Positions 37,268 to 45,982 of a DNA stretch of 64,000 nt are shown in pieces. A program made the position numbers and the translations under genes. The DNA is taken from positions 62,001-126,000 of the forward strand of contig NZ_AEYF01000029.1 of assembly GCF_000292525.1 (NCBI RefSeq), read 5' to 3'. Below the pieces are notes generated by a model. That model was not told where the DNA came from and did not search any database. It saw nothing but the letters and a program-made list of their open reading frames with translations. This stretch comes from Rhizobium sp. CCGE 510 (GTDB lineage Bacteria; Pseudomonadota; Alphaproteobacteria; Rhizobiales; Rhizobiaceae). Numbering within the stretch: the first letter of the stretch is position 1; each line of letters starts with the position of its first letter.

Positions 37268-38083
37268 CTAACCGCCCTGCGCCTGCCGCCAGGAGGAGAA
37301 CTCCGCGATGGTTTTCGAGCCGATCTGCTGCATCACCGAGGCAGGAACGCCCGCCCAGGGGTCGGCGGCCGCAGTCGGCACGCTTTCCTGCCCCTGAATG
37401 CGGTGCAGGCGGCCGCCGCCACTGTCGAGAACGTCCCAGACATAGACCACGGTGACCTTGCCATCGTCGCTGAAGGCGGAGAGGTAGCCTTTGAGAATGT
37501 AGTCGCTGCTCGCATCCGTCGAGCTCTTGATGGAAAGGCCGTGCGCGCGGGCCTCGGCGCCGAGCTGGCGCGAGAGTGGCGTCACCGCCTGCACCGGCGC
37601 GCCGATGATCGGCAGGAAGCGAACGGTGTTGCCGCGGCCAGAGGAGGCGCCGGTGTTGATAGCGGCGGTCTGTTGTGGCTGTTGTACGGCGGGGGGCTTT
37701 CCAGACTGCGCGGGAGGCTCGCCGTCGGCCGGCGGCAGCGATTGTCCCTCGATCGGCGCGGAGGCGGCAGGCGAGGAACTGCTCCGCGACAGGGAGTCTG
37801 CCTGCTCCTGCATTGTCGTCGGCGGGGCGCCGGTGCCGGCCCGATAGGCCTGCTGCGACTGATCATAGGCTGGATGGTAGCTGCCCGGCTGCGAATTTCC
37901 GGCGAGGACCCGTTGGCGGGAGCCCGCCAGATCCTCGGCTTCGCTCTGCGTCACCGGGCTCGACGACGCAGGCCCGGAAGAATCGCCGATATCGACCTGC
38001 GGTGTCAGCGCATCGGTGGTATTGCAGGCGGCCAGCAGCGCCGTGACGACCAGGAACGTGGGCACAATCGCAGCTCGCGTCAT
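37268..38083 (-). CDS. Lipoprotein, Pro/Ser-rich, periplasmic
   Basis: The 271-residue protein begins MTRAAIVPTFLVVTALLAACN, a signal peptide with lipobox LLAAC. Residues 30-140 are low complexity, rich in Ser, Pro, Gln and Ala. The last 120 residues form a globular beta-rich region (SDYILKGYLSAFSDDGKVTVVYVWDVLD) and end FSSWRQAQGG. Function unknown, probably an outer- or inner-membrane lipoprotein. Maturation would need lgt, encoded 3.3 kb away. Confidence 0.75.
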   Translation of the reverse strand: MTRAAIVPTFLVVTALLAACNTTDALTPQVDIGDSSGPASSSPVTQSEAEDLAGSRQRVLAGNSQPGSYHPAYDQSQQAYRAGTGAPPTTMQEQADSLSRSSSSPAASAPIEGQSLPPADGEPPAQSGKPPAVQQPQQTAAINTGASSGRGNTVRFLPIIGAPVQAVTPLSRQLGAEARAHGLSIKSSTDASSDYILKGYLSAFSDDGKVTVVYVWDVLDSGGGRLHRIQGQESVPTAAADPWAGVPASVMQQIGSKTIAEFSSWRQAQGG

Positions 38084-38170
38084 CCCTTGATCCGTCCTTC
38101 CCATCGCATCAGCCCCGTCCGAATTTATGCGGGCGGGGGGCGGCGTCTGTCAATTCCGGATTCTCAAGGG

Positions 38171-39322
38171 TCAAAGACCGATGAAATCGAGCGGATGGCG
38201 GGACAGCGCGCGCGGCGCATCCGCCGTCGTCAGATAGGTCTGGCCGAGCGTCATTGCTGTACCCGTGTCGGAATCGGCGATGATCATGTGCACGAAGAGC
38301 GACATGTTCGGCTCGATCGGCTGCGGATTGCCGACATGGAACATCTGGTGCTCCATCCAGGAGGGCGAGAAGCGGGCGCCGAGCGAATAACCGCAGGCAT
38401 TCAGCCGGTGGCGAGCGAGACCGCGCTCGTCCATGATCCTGGCATGCATGTCGAAGACATCGCCGAAGGTGTAACCGGGCTTCAGCACGGTCTCAATCGC
38501 CTCGATGGTTTCACGGCAGGCATTATAGAGCTCGCGGTGGCGTTGCATCGGCTCGCCGATGACGATCGTGCGCATCATGGCGGCATGGTAATGCGCGTAC
38601 GTGCCTGCCCATTCGAGCGTCAGCTGGTCGCTGACGTCGAGCTTGCGGCGGCCGGCTTTGTAGCGGCAAAGCAGGGCATCGGCGCCGGAGCCGATGATGA
38701 ACTCGTTGGCGGGATAGTCGCCGCCGCCGGAAAAGATTGCGCCCTGCATGGCGGCGAGGATATCGGCCTCGTCGGCGCCGGGTTTTGTCAGCCCGATCGC
38801 GGCATCGAGCGCATCGTCGGCGAGGGCGGCGGCGCGTTCGACATAGGCGACTTCCGTGGGGCTTTTGACGAGGCGCAGGCGACTGACGAGATAGGACGCG
38901 TCGACAATCTGGCCGAAGGTGGTCAGTTGCGCGTCAAGCAGGCGGGCGACACGGCCGGTCATACCGTGCGTATCATATTCGACGCCGATGCGGGCGCCGA
39001 GCAGATCCATCTCGACCAGCAGGTTCTTCAGGTCGAGCGTCGGATCGGCGTTGATCCGGTCAACCCAGATATGGATGTCCTCGAGGATCGAGGTATGCCT
39101 GGCCTGGCGAAGATCGGCCGAGCGGGTGATCAGCGCCATGGTGCCGTCGCTCTTGACGACCAGCGTCTGGAAGAAGCAGTAGCCGAAGGTGTCGTAGCCG
39201 GTCAGCCAGTACATGCTTTCCTGAGCGAAGAGCAGCAGGGCGTCGAGCTTTTCTTCCTTCATCTTCTCGGTGAGGCGCGCAAGCCGGCTTGCGAATTCGG
39301 CCTTTTCGAAGTGCAGCGTCAT
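38171..39322 (-). CDS. M24-fold (creatinase/prolidase-like) protein without metal ligands
   Basis: This 383-residue protein has the two-domain layout of creatinases and Xaa-Pro peptidases: an N-terminal domain (RLTEKMKEEKLDALLLF) and a pita-bread domain from about residue 150. The usual first metal-Asp site reads TLEWAGTYAHYHAAMMRT, with E and A in place of the two Asp. The usual GHGxG histidine site reads CGYSLGARFSP, and the two Glu sites read SLFVHMII and MTLGQTYL. So I see none of the five metal ligands. It may be a creatinase-type metal-independent hydrolase. The alignment is by eye. Confidence 0.8.
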   Translation of the reverse strand: MTLHFEKAEFASRLARLTEKMKEEKLDALLLFAQESMYWLTGYDTFGYCFFQTLVVKSDGTMALITRSADLRQARHTSILEDIHIWVDRINADPTLDLKNLLVEMDLLGARIGVEYDTHGMTGRVARLLDAQLTTFGQIVDASYLVSRLRLVKSPTEVAYVERAAALADDALDAAIGLTKPGADEADILAAMQGAIFSGGGDYPANEFIIGSGADALLCRYKAGRRKLDVSDQLTLEWAGTYAHYHAAMMRTIVIGEPMQRHRELYNACRETIEAIETVLKPGYTFGDVFDMHARIMDERGLARHRLNACGYSLGARFSPSWMEHQMFHVGNPQPIEPNMSLFVHMIIADSDTGTAMTLGQTYLTTADAPRALSRHPLDFIGL

Positions 39323-39327
39323 TATGC

Positions 39328-40122
39328 TTAAGTCTCCCTGATTGATATCGCGGAAATCTGGCGGCCGTAATCCGGCTCCTCGCGATGTGTCGCCCTGCGG
39401 TAGGAAAAGAAGCGCTCGCTGTCCGGATAGGTGCAGAGCCCGAGGCTTTCGGCCCGCACGCCGGCTTTCGTCAGCCGGTCGACGGTCAGCGCAGGCAGAT
39501 CGAACATGGCGTGGCCGGACGTTGCGGACGGCACGAAAAAACGCCTGTCTTCCGGGTTCCCGGCGACGAAACGCTCGATGAACTCAGGACCGACCTCATA
39601 GCTTGCCTGGCTGATCGAGGGGCCGAGGCAGGCGACAATGCGAGTGCGGTCGGCGCCCAATGCCTCCATGGCGGCGATGGTATTTTCGAGCACGCCAGTC
39701 AGCGCGCCCTTCCAGCCGGCATGGGCGGCGCCGACGACACGATTGTCCGGGTCGGCAAACAGGATCGGCCCGCAATCGGCAGCAAGCACGCCAAGCGCGA
39801 TGCCAGGGGTGCGTGTCACCATCGCGTCCGCCTCGGGGCGGGCGCCGTCGTAATCGGCATCAATCGTCACGACATCAGCGGAATGGATCTGATGCACGGT
39901 CGCCAGCCGCTCAACCGGCAGGCTGAACCAGGCGGCGACGCGGCGACGGTTTTCCAGGACCTTGTCGCGTTCGTCACTGGAGCCGAGGCCGACATTGAGG
40001 CCACGATACAGCCCTTTGGAAACCCCACCGGCCCGAGTGAAATAACCATGGCGGATAGTGCTGCCGGCCGCTTCGTTCAGCAGCGCGCTTTCGATCGGTG
40101 CGGGAGAGGCCGCGTCCTGCAT
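39328..40122 (-). CDS. pgeF: Peptidoglycan editing factor / laccase-domain protein (YfiH)
   Basis: The 264-residue protein has the three histidine/cysteine motifs of the family: VHQIHSADVVTID, ADCGPILFADPD and AHAGWKGALTGV. In E. coli the homologue removes wrongly inserted L-serine from muropeptide precursors; some homologues act as purine nucleoside phosphorylase. It lies five bases after the M24-like gene start on the same strand and 111 bases after the midA-like gene, so a lgt-midA-pgeF-M24 transcription unit is possible. Confidence 0.92.
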   Translation of the reverse strand: MQDAASPAPIESALLNEAAGSTIRHGYFTRAGGVSKGLYRGLNVGLGSSDERDKVLENRRRVAAWFSLPVERLATVHQIHSADVVTIDADYDGARPEADAMVTRTPGIALGVLAADCGPILFADPDNRVVGAAHAGWKGALTGVLENTIAAMEALGADRTRIVACLGPSISQASYEVGPEFIERFVAGNPEDRRFFVPSATSGHAMFDLPALTVDRLTKAGVRAESLGLCTYPDSERFFSYRRATHREEPDYGRQISAISIRET

Positions 40123-40233
40123 CTGTGATTCCGGGGTTTTTTAAGGGGTTTGTTATTATCCCAAGCGCATCGCACAGGCGGCGCGCTTCAAGTTCTTGTT
40201 GACGCGGATGTTGAACCAGCCGCGTGCGCCCTG

Positions 40234-41334
40234 TCAATCCACCGGGCGAAAGGGCATGAGGTCGACTGCGGGATGAGAGACCGCCATCACCTTGAAGAGT
40301 TCGCCCATCCGGCCTTCACCAGCGCCGGCGAGCCGTTCCACTGCCGTCTGGATGACCTGCTGGGTCTGCGGTTCGCGATCGTGGCCGAGGGCAGCGGCAC
40401 GTTCGAGGATGCCGAGGCCGCTCAGAAAATCACCCTGATGCAGTGCGCCGTTCACATGGACGCCGGCCGCAAGCGCCGTTTCGGCGAGCTGTTGGAAGTC
40501 GACATGGCTCGTCAGATCGGCCTCACCGGGATGGGCGAGCGGCGGGTCGAATTCATGCATGCGCACGGCCTGCAGCGTATCGCCAAAGCCGGTGACGAGA
40601 TGGCCGTAGTCGATCGTGAGCGCCGTTCCGCCGAAGGCGCGCAGCCGCTCGCAGATCGCCACCATCACTGCCTGGCGGGCAGGCGAGATCTCGAAGAGCG
40701 TGCCGAGCGGCAGGTTCTGCATCGGTTCGGGGAGAAGTGCCGGATCGAGGCCGGCGACGCCGGCGGCAAAGGTCAGCGCGCCATCGGCATCGATGCCGAT
40801 CATACGCTCGCGGAAACCCGTCGGCATGCGGACGAACTGGCGGATCGGGATGGCGTCGAACAATTCGTTGGCGGCTATCAGGGTGAAGCCTGATGGCACT
40901 TCGTCGAAGCCGTCGTGCCATGCGGTCTTTTCGCCGTAAGCTTCGAGCGTCTGGGCCTGGACATCGCGCAGGCGTTCGCTGGTTTCGACGAGATGCACGG
41001 TCATGGCGTCGAAAAGCGGCGGGGCGATGCGGGAGATGACGCGCAGCATATCGGCCATCATGGTGCCTCGGCCGGGGCCGATCTCGACGAGACGGACGCC
41101 CGCCGGGGCGCCGTGACGTTGCCAGGCGTGGACGATGAAGACGCCGATCATTTCGCCGAAGATCTGGCTGACTTCGGGCGCGGTAACGAAATCGCCCGAG
41201 CGGCCGAAGGGCTCGCGGGTGCGATAATAGCCGTGTTCGGGATCGGCCAGGCAGAGCGAGAAATAATCGGTGACGCTGATCGGGCCGTTGGCCTGAATGA
41301 TCGCCTTAATCTTTTCGCCTAGAGCGGTGGTCAT
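40234..41334 (-). CDS. MidA/NDUFAF7-like SAM-dependent methyltransferase
   Basis: The 366-residue protein begins MTTALGEKIKAIIQANG and has YYRTREPFGRSGDFVTAPEVSQIFGEMI, the family hallmark, then the SAM motif VEIGPGRGTMMADMLR. The mitochondrial homologue methylates an arginine of the complex I NDUFS2 subunit. The bacterial target is unproven but a similar complex I role is plausible. The longer frame upstream to 41406 overlaps the lgt gene and is not chosen. Confidence 0.85.
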   Translation of the reverse strand: MTTALGEKIKAIIQANGPISVTDYFSLCLADPEHGYYRTREPFGRSGDFVTAPEVSQIFGEMIGVFIVHAWQRHGAPAGVRLVEIGPGRGTMMADMLRVISRIAPPLFDAMTVHLVETSERLRDVQAQTLEAYGEKTAWHDGFDEVPSGFTLIAANELFDAIPIRQFVRMPTGFRERMIGIDADGALTFAAGVAGLDPALLPEPMQNLPLGTLFEISPARQAVMVAICERLRAFGGTALTIDYGHLVTGFGDTLQAVRMHEFDPPLAHPGEADLTSHVDFQQLAETALAAGVHVNGALHQGDFLSGLGILERAAALGHDREPQTQQVIQTAVERLAGAGEGRMGELFKVMAVSHPAVDLMPFRPVD

Positions 41335-41353
41335 ATCGCGCGTCCTGGCATTT

Positions 41354-42202
41354 TCAGAGCTGCAGCGCAGCCTGGCGGCGGGCCCGCAGCATCGCCCAGA
41401 GGCCAATCAGGATCATCGGGAACGAGAGCACCATGCCCATCGTCAGCCAGTTCGTGCCGAGGAGGTAACCGAGCTGTTTGTCGGGCTCGCGGAAGAATTC
41501 GACGAAGATGCGCGACAGCGCATAACCGCAGATGAAGACGCCGGTGATGAAGCCGGGGCTTTTCAGCGCGCGCATGCCGTAAACCAGGGCAGCCAGCACC
41601 AGCAGCAGAACGATGCCTTCGAGGCCGGCCTCGTAAAGCTGGCTTGGATGGCGGGCGAAAGAATCGCTGGCTGGGAAGACCACCGCCCAGGGCACGTCGG
41701 TCAGCCGGCCCCAGAGTTCGCCATTGATGAAATTGGCGATGCGGCCGAAGAAGAGGCCGAAGGGGACGACCGTGGCGACGATGTCGAACAGGCTCCAGAT
41801 CGGGATGGCGTTGCGGCGGGCAAACAAGATCATGGCAATCGTCGTGCCGGTGAGGCCACCATGGAAGGACATGCCGCCGTTCCAGATCTCGAGCGCACGC
41901 ACGGGGCTGCGCAGGACGGCGGGGAGATCATAGAAGAAAATATAGCCGAGACGACCGCCGAGGACGACGCCAAGTGCCGCCCAGACGATGAAATCGTCGA
42001 GCTGCGTTCGTGACATCGGCGAGACATTGCCGGGCCAAAGACTGTCGTTGGCGGCGAGGCGGCGCGCATAGGCCCAGCCGAGCAGGATGCCGGCGACATA
42101 GGCGAGACCGTACCAGTGAATCGCCAGCGGGCCGACCGAAAAGGCAATCGGATCGATGTCAGGGAACGGCATAATGGCAAGGAGATTGGCTGCTGTCGGC
42201 AA
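41354..42202 (-). CDS. lgt: Prolipoprotein diacylglyceryl transferase
   Basis: The 282-residue membrane enzyme has seven hydrophobic segments, the [19 protein letters not shown] signature with essential arginine, [12 protein letters not shown] and a C-terminal [13 protein letters not shown]. It attaches diacylglycerol to the lipobox cysteine of prolipoproteins in the inner membrane. Start at 42202 is preferred; an inner ATG at 42169 is possible. midA-like gene follows after 19 bases. Confidence 0.96.
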   Translation of the reverse strand: MPTAANLLAIMPFPDIDPIAFSVGPLAIHWYGLAYVAGILLGWAYARRLAANDSLWPGNVSPMSRTQLDDFIVWAALGVVLGGRLGYIFFYDLPAVLRSPVRALEIWNGGMSFHGGLTGTTIAMILFARRNAIPIWSLFDIVATVVPFGLFFGRIANFINGELWGRLTDVPWAVVFPASDSFARHPSQLYEAGLEGIVLLLVLAALVYGMRALKSPGFITGVFICGYALSRIFVEFFREPDKQLGYLLGTNWLTMGMVLSFPMILIGLWAMLRARRQAALQL

Positions 42203-42404
42203 GGTTTTCCCACCTGTTTGGTTGCGCGGAACATGCCGCTGCGATCCCGGACGGTCAAGTCCATTGTTCGTGATGGCTCTCTCGCGGCAGGTTCAAGCTC
42301 GCTTATCCCATGCAAAGCGCTTGCATCGCGTGTGGCGAAGCCCTACCTCAATCTTCGAGGCCCCGAAGGGCTGAATTTACCTCATGCGAAGGGAGAAAAA
42401 CGCC

Positions 42405-42665
42405 ATGACGACCGGAACGAACCGCATCATGGACGAATTCGCCAAGCTGATGACCGATGCGGCCGGCGCCGCCCAGGGCGTCCGCAAGGAGATCGAGACC
42501 GCCTTCAACGCCCAGGCCGAGCGTTGGCTGAACAGCATGGATATCGTCAAGCGCGAGGAGTTCGAGGCGGTGCGCGAGATGGCGATCAAGGCGCGCGACG
42601 AGAACGAGGCGCTTGCCGCCCGCATCGCCGCGCTCGAGGCGAGGCTTGCCGGCGAGGGTCACTAA
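42405..42665 (+). CDS. ubiK: UbiK (ubiquinone biosynthesis accessory factor)
   Basis: The 86-residue protein begins MTTGTNRIMDEFAKLMTDAAG, then a coiled coil with KREEFEAVREMAIKARDENEAL and EALEARL-like heptads. This is the UbiK/YqiC (DUF526) family, which helps ubiquinone assembly in E. coli. ATG at 42405 has GGGAG upstream. Its TAA stop is the first TAA of a RIME-like repeat. It is divergent from lgt. Confidence 0.88.
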   Translation: MTTGTNRIMDEFAKLMTDAAGAAQGVRKEIETAFNAQAERWLNSMDIVKREEFEAVREMAIKARDENEALAARIAALEARLAGEGH

Positions 42666-42759
42666 AGCGCGCCGCGGTCTTTTTAGATTCGCTCCGTGTG
42701 CTTCAGGTCTTCGTTTTCCCGCATGTCGCGCAAAGCCGCTGAACACTTTTGCGCGACAT
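42663..42759. repeat. RIME-like repeat, copy 2
   Basis: The element reads TAAAGCGCGCCGCGGTC to CACTTTTGCGCGACAT. Its first TAA is the ubiK stop codon. The inner part, TAGATTCGCTCC and CGCATGTCGCGCAAAGCC, matches the other copies. Confidence 0.82.
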
Positions 42760-43157
42760 CGCTGAAAGTCCCGATATGACGCAGATGCGGCGTTGCCTTC
42801 GTGCCACACACCGCATCCGTTACAAAAAATTCAGGTGAGTTTTTCCACCTGTGGACACTGCCAAAAAAGCCAATTCGCAGAGTCGCTTATTCTCCCTTCT
42901 GAATTGAATTTCGAAGAGCCTTTCCACAGTGGTCCGGCCTATTTTCCCCTCAGGGGGCTGGCAGGGGGCAAGGCGCATTATACACTGATTTTAAATGATG
43001 ATTCGAAGTGACTTGGTAAGCTCCGGGCAGGTTATCTGCGTTAAGTCTGGCAGCGGTTCAACGATCATCCGAGTGGTGGTTCCGGTATTCGCGTGTGTCT
43101 TTTCTTGTGTGCGTACACCAAGTTAGGTCGCATTCGTTCCGGTCAAGAAGGTGCTGC
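42760..43157. other. Long non-coding leader region before the YbjN gene
   Basis: About 400 bases without a credible gene. It contains DnaA-box-like, inverted CCAC/GTGG pairs (TTTCCACCTGTGGA at 42842-42855, TTTCCACAGTGG at 42921-42932) and a C/G-rich CCCCTCAGGGGG at 42946-42957. The rest is AT-leaning compared with neighbours. It could hold a regulated promoter or small RNA, but I cannot show either. Confidence 0.4.
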
Positions 43158-43658
43158 ATGAACCTGATGGAATTGGAAGTCGAGCGTCAGTCGAACCCGG
43201 TCGACATGATCGAGTACGTTGCCTCCAACAACGACTGGTCGTTCGAACGGTCCGGCGAGGACGAGATCGCGATGACGGTCGAGGGGCGCTGGACGGACTA
43301 TCACGTCTCTTTCTCCTGGATGGAGGAATTCGAGGCGCTGCACCTTGGCTGCGCCTTCGATATCAAAGTTCCCGACATCAGGGTCAACGAGGTGGTCAAG
43401 CTGCTTTCGGCGATCAACGGGCAGGTGCTGATGGGGCATTTCGATCTCTGGCGCCAGGAGGATGTCGTCATTTTCCGCCAATCGCTGCTGCTTGCCGGTG
43501 GCGCGGAGCCCACCAACCGCCAGGTGGAAGTGCTGCTTTCCAGCGCGCTAGACACCTGCGAAGCCTATTTCCAGGCATTCCAGTTCGTCGTCTGGTCCGG
43601 CATGGAGGCGACGAAGGCCATGGAAGCCGTGCTGTTTGAAACGGTTGGCGAGGCATAA
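43158..43658 (+). CDS. YbjN-domain protein
   Basis: The 166-residue soluble protein has WTDYHVSFSWMEEFEALHLGCAFDIKVPD, VNEVVKLLSAINGQVLMGHFDLW and a C-terminal CEAYFQAFQFVVWSG, the pattern of YbjN sensory-transduction regulators (DUF1790-type). Function is not well established. The ATG at 43158 follows a weak GAAGGTG site and a 400-base leader. It is adjacent to proC, 1 base apart, so they share an operon. Confidence 0.85.
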   Translation: MNLMELEVERQSNPVDMIEYVASNNDWSFERSGEDEIAMTVEGRWTDYHVSFSWMEEFEALHLGCAFDIKVPDIRVNEVVKLLSAINGQVLMGHFDLWRQEDVVIFRQSLLLAGGAEPTNRQVEVLLSSALDTCEAYFQAFQFVVWSGMEATKAMEAVLFETVGEA

Positions 43659-43659
43659 G

Positions 43660-44487
43660 ATGCCGACGAAGCTTTTCTCCTCGACAAATCCCGTCGTCCT
43701 GATCGGCGCCGGCAACATGGGCGGGGCGATGCTCTCCGGCTGGCTGAAAAGTGGCGTGCCGGGCTCGGCCGTCATTGTCGTCGATCCAGGCCCGTCGCCG
43801 GCGATGCTGGCAACGATCAACGAGGCCGGCGCAACCCATGTGATCGCGGCTCCTGCGGATTTGAAGGCAAGCGTGCTGTTTCTTGCGGTCAAGCCGCAGG
43901 TGATGGAGACGGTATTGCCGGCGGTGAAGAGCGCCGTCGGGCCGGATACGGTCGTCGTTTCGGTCGCGGCCGGCAAAACGCTCGGTTTCCTCGAGAGGCA
44001 TCTGGGCAAAGCCGCCATGGTGCGGGCCATGCCGAACACGCCGGCCATGGTCGGGCGCGGCGTTACCGGCGCCTTTGCCAATGCAGATGTCAGCAGTCAG
44101 CAGCGCGAGCGTGTCCATTCCCTTCTCAGCGTCTCGGGTCCGGTCGAATGGGTGCCTGTAGAGGCCGATATCGATGCCGTGACGGCGCTTTCGGGCAGCG
44201 GTCCTGCCTATGTGTTCTATCTCGTCGAATGTATGGCGGAAGCAGGCCGTAAACTCGGCTTGCAGGCGGACCTCGCCATGCGTCTTGCGCGGGAAACTGT
44301 CGCGGGGGCTGGTGAACTCTTGCACCAGTCCCCCGACGACGCTTCGCGGCTGCGGCAGAATGTGACCTCTCCCGGCGGCACGACGGCAGCGGCACTCGCC
44401 GTGCTGATGGCCGAAAACGGCATGCAGCCTCTGTTCGACGCAGCACTGGCGGCGGCGCGCAAGCGGGCCGAAGAACTGGCCGGCTAG
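43660..44487 (+). CDS. proC: Pyrroline-5-carboxylate reductase
   Basis: The 275-residue enzyme starts MPTKLFSSTNPVVLIGAGNMGG with the dinucleotide motif, then the conserved ALSGSGPAYVFYLVE and TSPGGTTAAAL. It reduces pyrroline-5-carboxylate to proline using NAD(P)H. The start follows the YbjN stop by one base. Its TAG stop is the first three bases of a family-2 repeat. Confidence 0.96.
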   Translation: MPTKLFSSTNPVVLIGAGNMGGAMLSGWLKSGVPGSAVIVVDPGPSPAMLATINEAGATHVIAAPADLKASVLFLAVKPQVMETVLPAVKSAVGPDTVVVSVAAGKTLGFLERHLGKAAMVRAMPNTPAMVGRGVTGAFANADVSSQQRERVHSLLSVSGPVEWVPVEADIDAVTALSGSGPAYVFYLVECMAEAGRKLGLQADLAMRLARETVAGAGELLHQSPDDASRLRQNVTSPGGTTAAALAVLMAENGMQPLFDAALAAARKRAEELAG

Positions 44488-44626
44488 AACCGGATGATTT
44501 TAGGCCCGGTAGAACGGGATGATTTTAGGCCCGCTCGGCCTAAGATCTGAATCCTATTCTACATTAAAGAGTTAGAGCCATGATGTCGTCCGAAAACCGC
44601 TCACACTTTTCGGCATCATGCTCTAG
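44485..44626. repeat. Interspersed repeat, family 2, copy B, with an internal tandem duplication
   Basis: It starts TAGAACCGGATGATTTTAGG and then repeats TAGAACGGGATGATTTTAGG, a tandem copy of the first 25 bases. The rest, with GGCCTAAGATCTG and CGTCCGAAAACCGCTCACAC, is like copy A, and it ends CATGCTCTAG. The first TAG ends proC. Confidence 0.8.
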
Positions 44627-44662
44627 AGCGCCGCGCGTCTATAAAGACGCGCTAAGGACGCT
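44625..44662. repeat. Interspersed palindromic repeat, family 3, copy 2 (inverted)
   Basis: AGAGCGCCGCGCGTCTATAAAGACGCGC is the inverse of the hairpin part of the copy at 30731-30810. It overlaps the last bases of the family-2 repeat, giving a composite block. Confidence 0.7.
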
Positions 44663-44689
44663 CTGACATTTTAAATTTGCGGAGACGAT

Positions 44690-45031
44690 ATGGCCGAGGA
44701 GATCACCTACGCTGATTTCGAGCGTGTCGACATCCGTGTCGGTACCATCGTCGAGGCCAGTCCCTTTCCGGAAGCGCGCAAGCCGGCATTCAAGCTGGTC
44801 ATCGATTTCGGTCCCGAGATCGGCACGAAAAAATCCTCGGCGCAGATCACCGTGCATTATACGCCGGAAAGCCTGATCGGCCGGCAGGTGCTCGGCGTCG
44901 TCAATTTCCCGCCGCGCCAGATCGGGCCGTTTCGCTCGGAAGTGCTGACGCTGGGCTTCGAGGACGAGAGCGGCGCGATCGTGCTTGCTGCCGTCGAACA
45001 GCCGGTGCCGAACGGCAGGAAGATGATGTGA
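44690..45031 (+). CDS. csaA: CsaA-like tRNA-binding protein
   Basis: The 113-residue OB-fold protein has YADFERVDIRVGTIVEASPFPEARKPAFKL and ALVLAAVEQPVPNGRKMM-like C-terminal strand, the Trbp111/CsaA family. It binds tRNA and is proposed as an export chaperone in Bacillus. Start follows GGAG spaced seven bases. A composite repeat block lies just upstream. It converges on the MBL-fold gene. Confidence 0.9.
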   Translation: MAEEITYADFERVDIRVGTIVEASPFPEARKPAFKLVIDFGPEIGTKKSSAQITVHYTPESLIGRQVLGVVNFPPRQIGPFRSEVLTLGFEDESGAIVLAAVEQPVPNGRKMM

Positions 45032-45049
45032 GCGTGAGCTCACACCGGC

Positions 45050-45694
45050 TCAAATACCCTTTAGAAACGGATTGCTTCGCCGTTCGTCGCCGATGCGGCT
45101 GCCGGGGCCGTGGCCGCAGATGAAGCCGACGTCGTCTCCGAGCGGCAGCACCTTGTCGCGGATGGAATCGAGAAGCTGCTGATGATTGCCGCCGGGCAGG
45201 TCGGTGCGGCCGATCGAGCCGTTGAAGAGCACGTCGCCGAGATGGGCGAAATTCTGCGCCCGGTTGAAATAGATGACGTGGCCGGGGGCATGACCGGGCG
45301 TGTGGTAGACCTCGAATTCATGGGCGCCGAAAGCGATCTTGTCGCCATCCTTCAGCCACTGGTCGGGCAGGGTGTTGCGCAATCCGGATATGCCGTATTT
45401 TTCGGCCTGGGTCTCGATCCGCTGCAGCAACGGCAGATCGTCTTGATGCGGGCCGACCAGGTCGATGCCGAGGGCCTCCTTCAATTCGCTGGCACCACCG
45501 GCATGGTCGAGATGGCCGTGCGTCAGCCAGATTGCCTTGATGATCAAGCCGTTTTCCGCGATCGATTGCAGGATGAGCGGCACATCGCCGCCTGGATCGA
45601 CGACGACGCCTTCCTTGGTGTCTGCATCGAAGAAGATGGTGCAGTTCTGCTGGAAGGGTGTCACCGGAATGATGCCGGCCTGGAGCATGCCCAT
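45050..45694 (-). CDS. MBL-fold metallohydrolase (GloB-like)
   Basis: The 214-residue protein begins MGMLQAGIIPVTPFQQNCT and has LTHGHLDHAGG (HxHxDH), HTPGHAPGHVIY and a later LGDVLFNGSIGRTDL, the zinc ligands of the metallo-beta-lactamase fold. Substrate likely a thioester such as hydroxyacyl-glutathione; no decisive residue. ATG codons at 45694 and 45688 are both possible; a longer frame to 45787 has no supporting ribosome site. Confidence 0.88.
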   Translation of the reverse strand: MGMLQAGIIPVTPFQQNCTIFFDADTKEGVVVDPGGDVPLILQSIAENGLIIKAIWLTHGHLDHAGGASELKEALGIDLVGPHQDDLPLLQRIETQAEKYGISGLRNTLPDQWLKDGDKIAFGAHEFEVYHTPGHAPGHVIYFNRAQNFAHLGDVLFNGSIGRTDLPGGNHQQLLDSIRDKVLPLGDDVGFICGHGPGSRIGDERRSNPFLKGI

Positions 45695-45982
45695 TAAGTG
45701 CCTCGCTTGGTGTCTCTGCTGCTCAGGGTATAGTCCGAAACCGCAGTAAGGACAGCCGGAATCTTTTGCCTTTGAGGCGCGTTTCACGGCAAAAAGACGG
45801 ACTGCAATAAGAATTTATGCGTCCCTCCGCCTTCGCAATAGGTTGGAAAATTCAGGTTTTACCCAATTCCTTCAAGCGTTTGCATGAAGTCCCCCGCGAC
45901 TGGAGTTTCGCCACGCGGAGCACGTGGGAACATCGTCGATTGCCACGCGTTGTCAGGCCATCGAAACTAAGGAGACGCTCAG

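Noticed and set aside
37403..39331. Plus-strand open frame of 642 codons across the lipoprotein and M24 genes
   Set aside because: It spans two real minus-strand genes and their gap; composition is Gly/Arg-rich, as in GC-rich shadows.
42842..42932. DnaA-box-like pairs as a replication origin
   Set aside because: Only two weak inverted pairs, no AT-rich unwinding element, and no origin-linked genes nearby.
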